This document shows positions 6,925 through 9,767 of a DNA stretch of 9,767 bases, piece after piece (the first letter of the stretch is position 1; each line of letters opens with the position of its first letter). The position numbers were made by a program, and so were the translations under genes. The notes beneath the pieces are model-generated. The model was not told the origin of the DNA. It ran no database searches and saw nothing but the letters and a program-made list of their open reading frames with translations. The DNA lies in NCBI GenBank assembly GCA_031402355.1, contig JANNSG010000084.1, positions 1-9,767 on the forward strand, in the 5' to 3' direction. Source of the DNA: JACMNW01 sp031402355 (GTDB lineage Bacteria > Pseudomonadota > Alphaproteobacteria > Rhodobacterales > Rhodobacteraceae).

Positions 6925-7869
6925 ATGAAACACGCTCTTTTGAGTGCGGCTTTTGCTGTGGCCCTGGCCCTGCCGGCCGTTGCCGAAGACTATATGATCA
7001 TGGCGCCAGCTGCCCCTGGCGGCGGCTGGGATGGCACCGCGCGCGCCATGCAGGAAGTGATGCAGGCCGAAGGTATTTCGGCGTCGGTTCAGGTTCAGAA
7101 TGTACCGGGTGCAGGCGGCACGGTGGGTCTGGCGCAATTTGCCTCGTCAACTTCGGGCGATGCGGGTCAGCTGATCGTTGGCGGCTATGTGATGGTCGGG
7201 GCGATCCTGACCAACGCCTCGCCGGTGTCGCTTGCCGACGTCACGCCGATTGCCCGGCTGACCGGCGAGGCTGTGGGTATTGCAGTTCCTGCCGCCAGCC
7301 CGATTCAGACGATCGGCGAGCTGGTCGAGATGATGAAGGCCGATCCGGGATCGGTGTCCTGGGCAGGCGGGTCTGCGGGCGGGGTGGACCACATAACCGT
7401 GGGCCTTCTGGCCAAAGCCGCCGGCGTTGATCCGACAAAGATCAACTATGTGGCGTTTTCGGGTGGTGGTGAAGCGCTGGCCGCGATCCTTGGCAATCAG
7501 GTGACTGCGGGCATATCGGGTGTTGGCGAATTCCTGCCGCAGGTCGAGGCGGGCACCATGCGGATGCTGGCGGTTTCGACGGCTGACAAATGGGTTGGCA
7601 CCGATGCGCCAACGCTGATGGAATCGGGATATGATGTGAACGTGCAGAACTGGCGTATGGTTGCTGCGGCCCCTGGATTGTCGGCTGAACAAAAAGCGGC
7701 GGTGGCGGCAGACATCGACAAACTGGCGAATTCGGCGGGCTGGAAAGCCATGCTGGAGACCAAGGGCTGGGCCAACACATATCTGGCAGGTGCGGATTTT
7801 GACGCCCAGTTGGCCACCGAAATCGACGCCACGACGGCGGTTCTGAAAGACATCGGTCTGGTAAAATGA
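6925..7869 (+). CDS. tctC: Tripartite tricarboxylate transporter substrate-binding protein TctC
   Basis: Periplasmic substrate-binding subunit of a tripartite tricarboxylate transporter (TTT), 314 residues. It delivers a carboxylate-type solute to the TctA/TctB membrane complex. A signal peptide (MKHALLSAAFAVALALPAVA) ends at Ala20. The mature start (IMAPAAPGGGWDGTARAMQ, about 25-43) and NVPGAGGTVGLAQF (about 59-72) are the hallmark ligand-binding segments of the TctC/Bug family. The start was set at 6925 because GGAGGAG (6911-6917) precedes it at a good distance and the signal peptide begins there. The open frame from 6838 runs through the leader repeats and gives no sensible N-terminus. It overlaps tctB by 4 bases. 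Citrate is the Salmonella substrate, but TctC proteins bind many organic acids, so the substrate here is open. Confidence 0.94.
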   Translation: MKHALLSAAFAVALALPAVAEDYMIMAPAAPGGGWDGTARAMQEVMQAEGISASVQVQNVPGAGGTVGLAQFASSTSGDAGQLIVGGYVMVGAILTNASPVSLADVTPIARLTGEAVGIAVPAASPIQTIGELVEMMKADPGSVSWAGGSAGGVDHITVGLLAKAAGVDPTKINYVAFSGGGEALAAILGNQVTAGISGVGEFLPQVEAGTMRMLAVSTADKWVGTDAPTLMESGYDVNVQNWRMVAAAPGLSAEQKAAVAADIDKLANSAGWKAMLETKGWANTYLAGADFDAQLATEIDATTAVLKDIGLVK

Positions 7870-8357
7870 GCGGGCCACAAACCGCAACCGAACGTCGCCC
7901 CGGTAGGGCGGCGTTCACCATTGCAGCCCTTCTGGCCGGTCTGGGCGGGCTGCTGATCTGGCAAGGCCGCGGCATTCCCGACAAGGGCGGGTATTCCGGT
8001 GTCGGGTCGGGCGATCTGCCGGTCTTCGTGGGCGGGGTGCTTTTGCTGCTGGCCGCCGCCCATATTTTCACGGGATTTCGCCAAGCGGCGACGCCTTTGC
8101 CGCGCCAAAGGCTGCAGCCGGTGCTGTTCATCGTGGGCGGGCTGGCGCTGCAGTTGATCTTGTTAAAGCCATTGGGGTTTTCGATTGCTTCGGGGATCTT
8201 GTTTGCCTGCACTGCGGCGGCATTCGGCAAGCGCAATTTTCAGGTCAGCCTGCCTGCAGGCATTGCGTTTGCCCTGCTGGTGTACGGCGTCTTTGACCGC
8301 CTGTTGAAGTTGAACCTGCCAGCCGGATTTCCGGAAAACCTGTTGTTCGGGGGCTGA
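7866..8357 (+). CDS. tctB: Tripartite tricarboxylate transporter small membrane subunit TctB
   Basis: Small inner-membrane subunit of the TTT system, 163 residues. It has four to five hydrophobic segments, at about 16-32, 51-69, 85-100, 103-117 and 130-147. The family is poorly conserved, so the call rests on size, topology, the C-terminal LLVYGVFDRLLKLNLPAG (typical of TctB) and its place between tctC and tctA. The start overlaps the tctC stop (ATGA), which implies translational coupling and explains the lack of a clear Shine-Dalgarno sequence. tctA follows after one base. Confidence 0.88.
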   Translation: MSGPQTATERRPGRAAFTIAALLAGLGGLLIWQGRGIPDKGGYSGVGSGDLPVFVGGVLLLLAAAHIFTGFRQAATPLPRQRLQPVLFIVGGLALQLILLKPLGFSIASGILFACTAAAFGKRNFQVSLPAGIAFALLVYGVFDRLLKLNLPAGFPENLLFGG

Positions 8358-8358
8358 A

Positions 8359-9767
8359 ATGACCACGTTCGAATTTCTGCTGCAGGGGCTGGCGACTGCG
8401 CTTGAGCCGATGATCCTGTTCTATGCCCTGGTCGGCGTTACCTTGGGCACTGCTGTGGGTGTACTGCCGGGCATCGGCCCTGCGCTGACGGTTGCGTTGC
8501 TGCTTCCGGTGACTTACGGGCTGGATCCGGCGGGATCGCTGATCATGTTCGCGGGGATCTATTATGGCGGCATGTATGGCGGGTCGACCACCTCGATCCT
8601 GCTGAATACGCCCGGTGAAAGCGCGTCGATTGTCACGGCCCTTGAGGGCAACAAGATGGCCCGCGCAGGGCGTGGCGGCCCGGCCCTTGCAACTGCGGCC
8701 ATCGGATCGTTTGTGGCGGGCTTGCTGGCCACATTGGCGCTGGCCTTTCTGGCGCCGCATATCGTCAAACTTGCCCTGATCTTTGGGCCGCGGGAATATT
8801 TTGCGCTGATGGTGCTGGCCTTCATCACCGTCTCGGCGGCCTTTGGTGACAGTGCGCTGAAGGGGCTGACCTCATTGTTTGTCGGGCTGGCGCTGGCGAT
8901 TGTGGGGATCGACGGGCTGACGGGGCAGGCGCGGTTGTCGTTTGGGGTGCCGCAGCTTCTGGATGGCATCGAAGTGACCACGCTGGCGGTGGCGATGTTT
9001 GCGGTGGGCGAGGCCTTGTTCGTGGCCGCACAGGACGCCGGGTTGCAAGACAAGGTTCATGCCATCAAGGGGTCTGTCGCGATGACGCGGGCCGATTGGA
9101 GCCGGTCCTGGCGCCCCTGGCTGCGCGGCACCGCTATCGGATTTCCGATCGGGGCAATGCCTGCAGGCGGGGCGGATATCGCCAGCTTTCTGTCCTATGG
9201 CACCGAAAAGCGTCTGGCCAGATACCCCGAAGAGTTCGGCCATGGCGCGATTGAGGGTGTCGCAGGCCCCGAAGCCGCCAACAATGCCGCCGCTGCCGGA
9301 ACCTTGGTGCCTTTGCTGACGCTGGGATTGCCGACCACCGCTACCGCCGCCATCATGCTGGCGGGTTTTCAGCAGTTCGGGCTGCAGCCGGGGCCCTTGT
9401 TGTTTGCCACCTCGCCAAAGCTGGTCTGGGGCCTGATTGCCAGCCTGCTGATTGCCAACATCATGCTTTTGGTGCTGAACCTGCCGTTGATCCGGCTTTG
9501 GGTGAAACTGCTGACCATTCCGCGCCCCTGGCTTTACGCGGGCATCCTGCTGTTCGCGACGCTTGGCACCATCGGGGTCAACCCGTCGCCGGTGGAGCTT
9601 TCGATGCTGATGATCTTTGGTGTCATGGGCTATCTGATGCGGCTGCATGGCTACCCGATTGCGCCGGTGGTGGTGGGGCTGATCCTGGGACCGATGGCAG
9701 AGCAGCAACTGCGCCGTGCGCTGGCGATTTCGCAAGGCGATTGGACCACGCTGGTCAGCACGCCGGT
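8359..9767 (+). CDS. tctA: Tripartite tricarboxylate transporter large membrane subunit TctA (cut by the window edge)
   Basis: Large membrane permease subunit of the TTT system, which drives uptake of the TctC-bound solute by ion symport. The frame is open from ATG 8359 to the last base, giving 469 complete codons. Family members are about 500 residues long, so only the C-terminal tail is missing. The two family signatures are present. The first is GVLPGIGPALT (about 34-44), with YYGGMYGGSTTSILLNTPGE (about 68-87). The second is IEGVAGPEAANNAAAAG (about 298-314), with LTLGLPTTATA (about 320-330). A further conserved segment, GLILGPMAEQQLRRAL, is at about 440-455. Many hydrophobic helices fill the rest. 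GGGGG (8349-8353) acts as the ribosome binding site. It is the third gene of the operon. Confidence 0.96.
   Translation, partial: MTTFEFLLQGLATALEPMILFYALVGVTLGTAVGVLPGIGPALTVALLLPVTYGLDPAGSLIMFAGIYYGGMYGGSTTSILLNTPGESASIVTALEGNKMARAGRGGPALATAAIGSFVAGLLATLALAFLAPHIVKLALIFGPREYFALMVLAFITVSAAFGDSALKGLTSLFVGLALAIVGIDGLTGQARLSFGVPQLLDGIEVTTLAVAMFAVGEALFVAAQDAGLQDKVHAIKGSVAMTRADWSRSWRPWLRGTAIGFPIGAMPAGGADIASFLSYGTEKRLARYPEEFGHGAIEGVAGPEAANNAAAAGTLVPLLTLGLPTTATAAIMLAGFQQFGLQPGPLLFATSPKLVWGLIASLLIANIMLLVLNLPLIRLWVKLLTIPRPWLYAGILLFATLGTIGVNPSPVELSMLMIFGVMGYLMRLHGYPIAPVVVGLILGPMAEQQLRRALAISQGDWTTLVSTP

Noticed and set aside
8872..9735. Long minus-strand open frame opposite tctA
   Set aside because: It is a low-complexity Gln/Arg/His-rich antisense frame of the clearly real tctA.

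Overview
The window is visibly GC-rich, with G/C preferred at third codon positions. The TrpA sequence, the gene content and the short overlapping gene junctions resemble an alphaproteobacterium of the Rhodobacterales (Rhodobacter/Roseobacter-like). This placement rests on recognising sequences, not on a search. The window looks like ordinary chromosome: ten densely packed genes, no transposase, no tRNA or rRNA, no CRISPR array, and no gene-free gap longer than about 165 bases.

Region by region: (1) 92-883 carries trpA, the tryptophan synthase alpha subunit. (2) 983-2561 is a two-gene operon, a four-helix b561-type cytochrome b followed by a small Tat-exported, probably lipid-anchored molybdopterin oxidoreductase of the sulfite-oxidase fold. 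Together they look like a cell-envelope redox complex of unknown substrate. (3) On the minus strand, convergent with that operon, lies a crotonase/enoyl-CoA hydratase family gene (2623-3426). (4) Further along on the minus strand is a TctD/TctE-like two-component system: response regulator first (4989-5666), histidine kinase second (3592-4992), joined by a 4-base ATGA overlap. (5) Divergent from it on the plus strand are a periplasmic ABC-type (AfuA/PgtC-like) solute-binding protein without any ABC permease (5747-6811), then the tripartite tricarboxylate transporter genes tctC, tctB and tctA (6925 to the window end; tctA is cut by the edge).

How they fit together: parts 4 and 5 form one locus. 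The kinase and regulator probably sense a carboxylate-type solute and control tctCBA. The extra binding protein, transcribed away from the regulator and lacking an ABC partner, is a good candidate for a periplasmic sensing accessory, as PgtC is in phosphoglycerate transport. The 113-base leader before tctC holds two successive inverted repeats built from the same GGCAC/GTGCC arms, the best candidate regulatory site in the window. A further clean inverted repeat (ACAAGAC-N9-GTCTTGT) sits just upstream of the cytochrome b gene's ribosome binding site.

The gene families are known. The less usual elements are the extra binding protein in the tct locus, the paired repeats before tctC, and the cytochrome b/Tat-lipoprotein molybdoenzyme pair, which is not MsrPQ.
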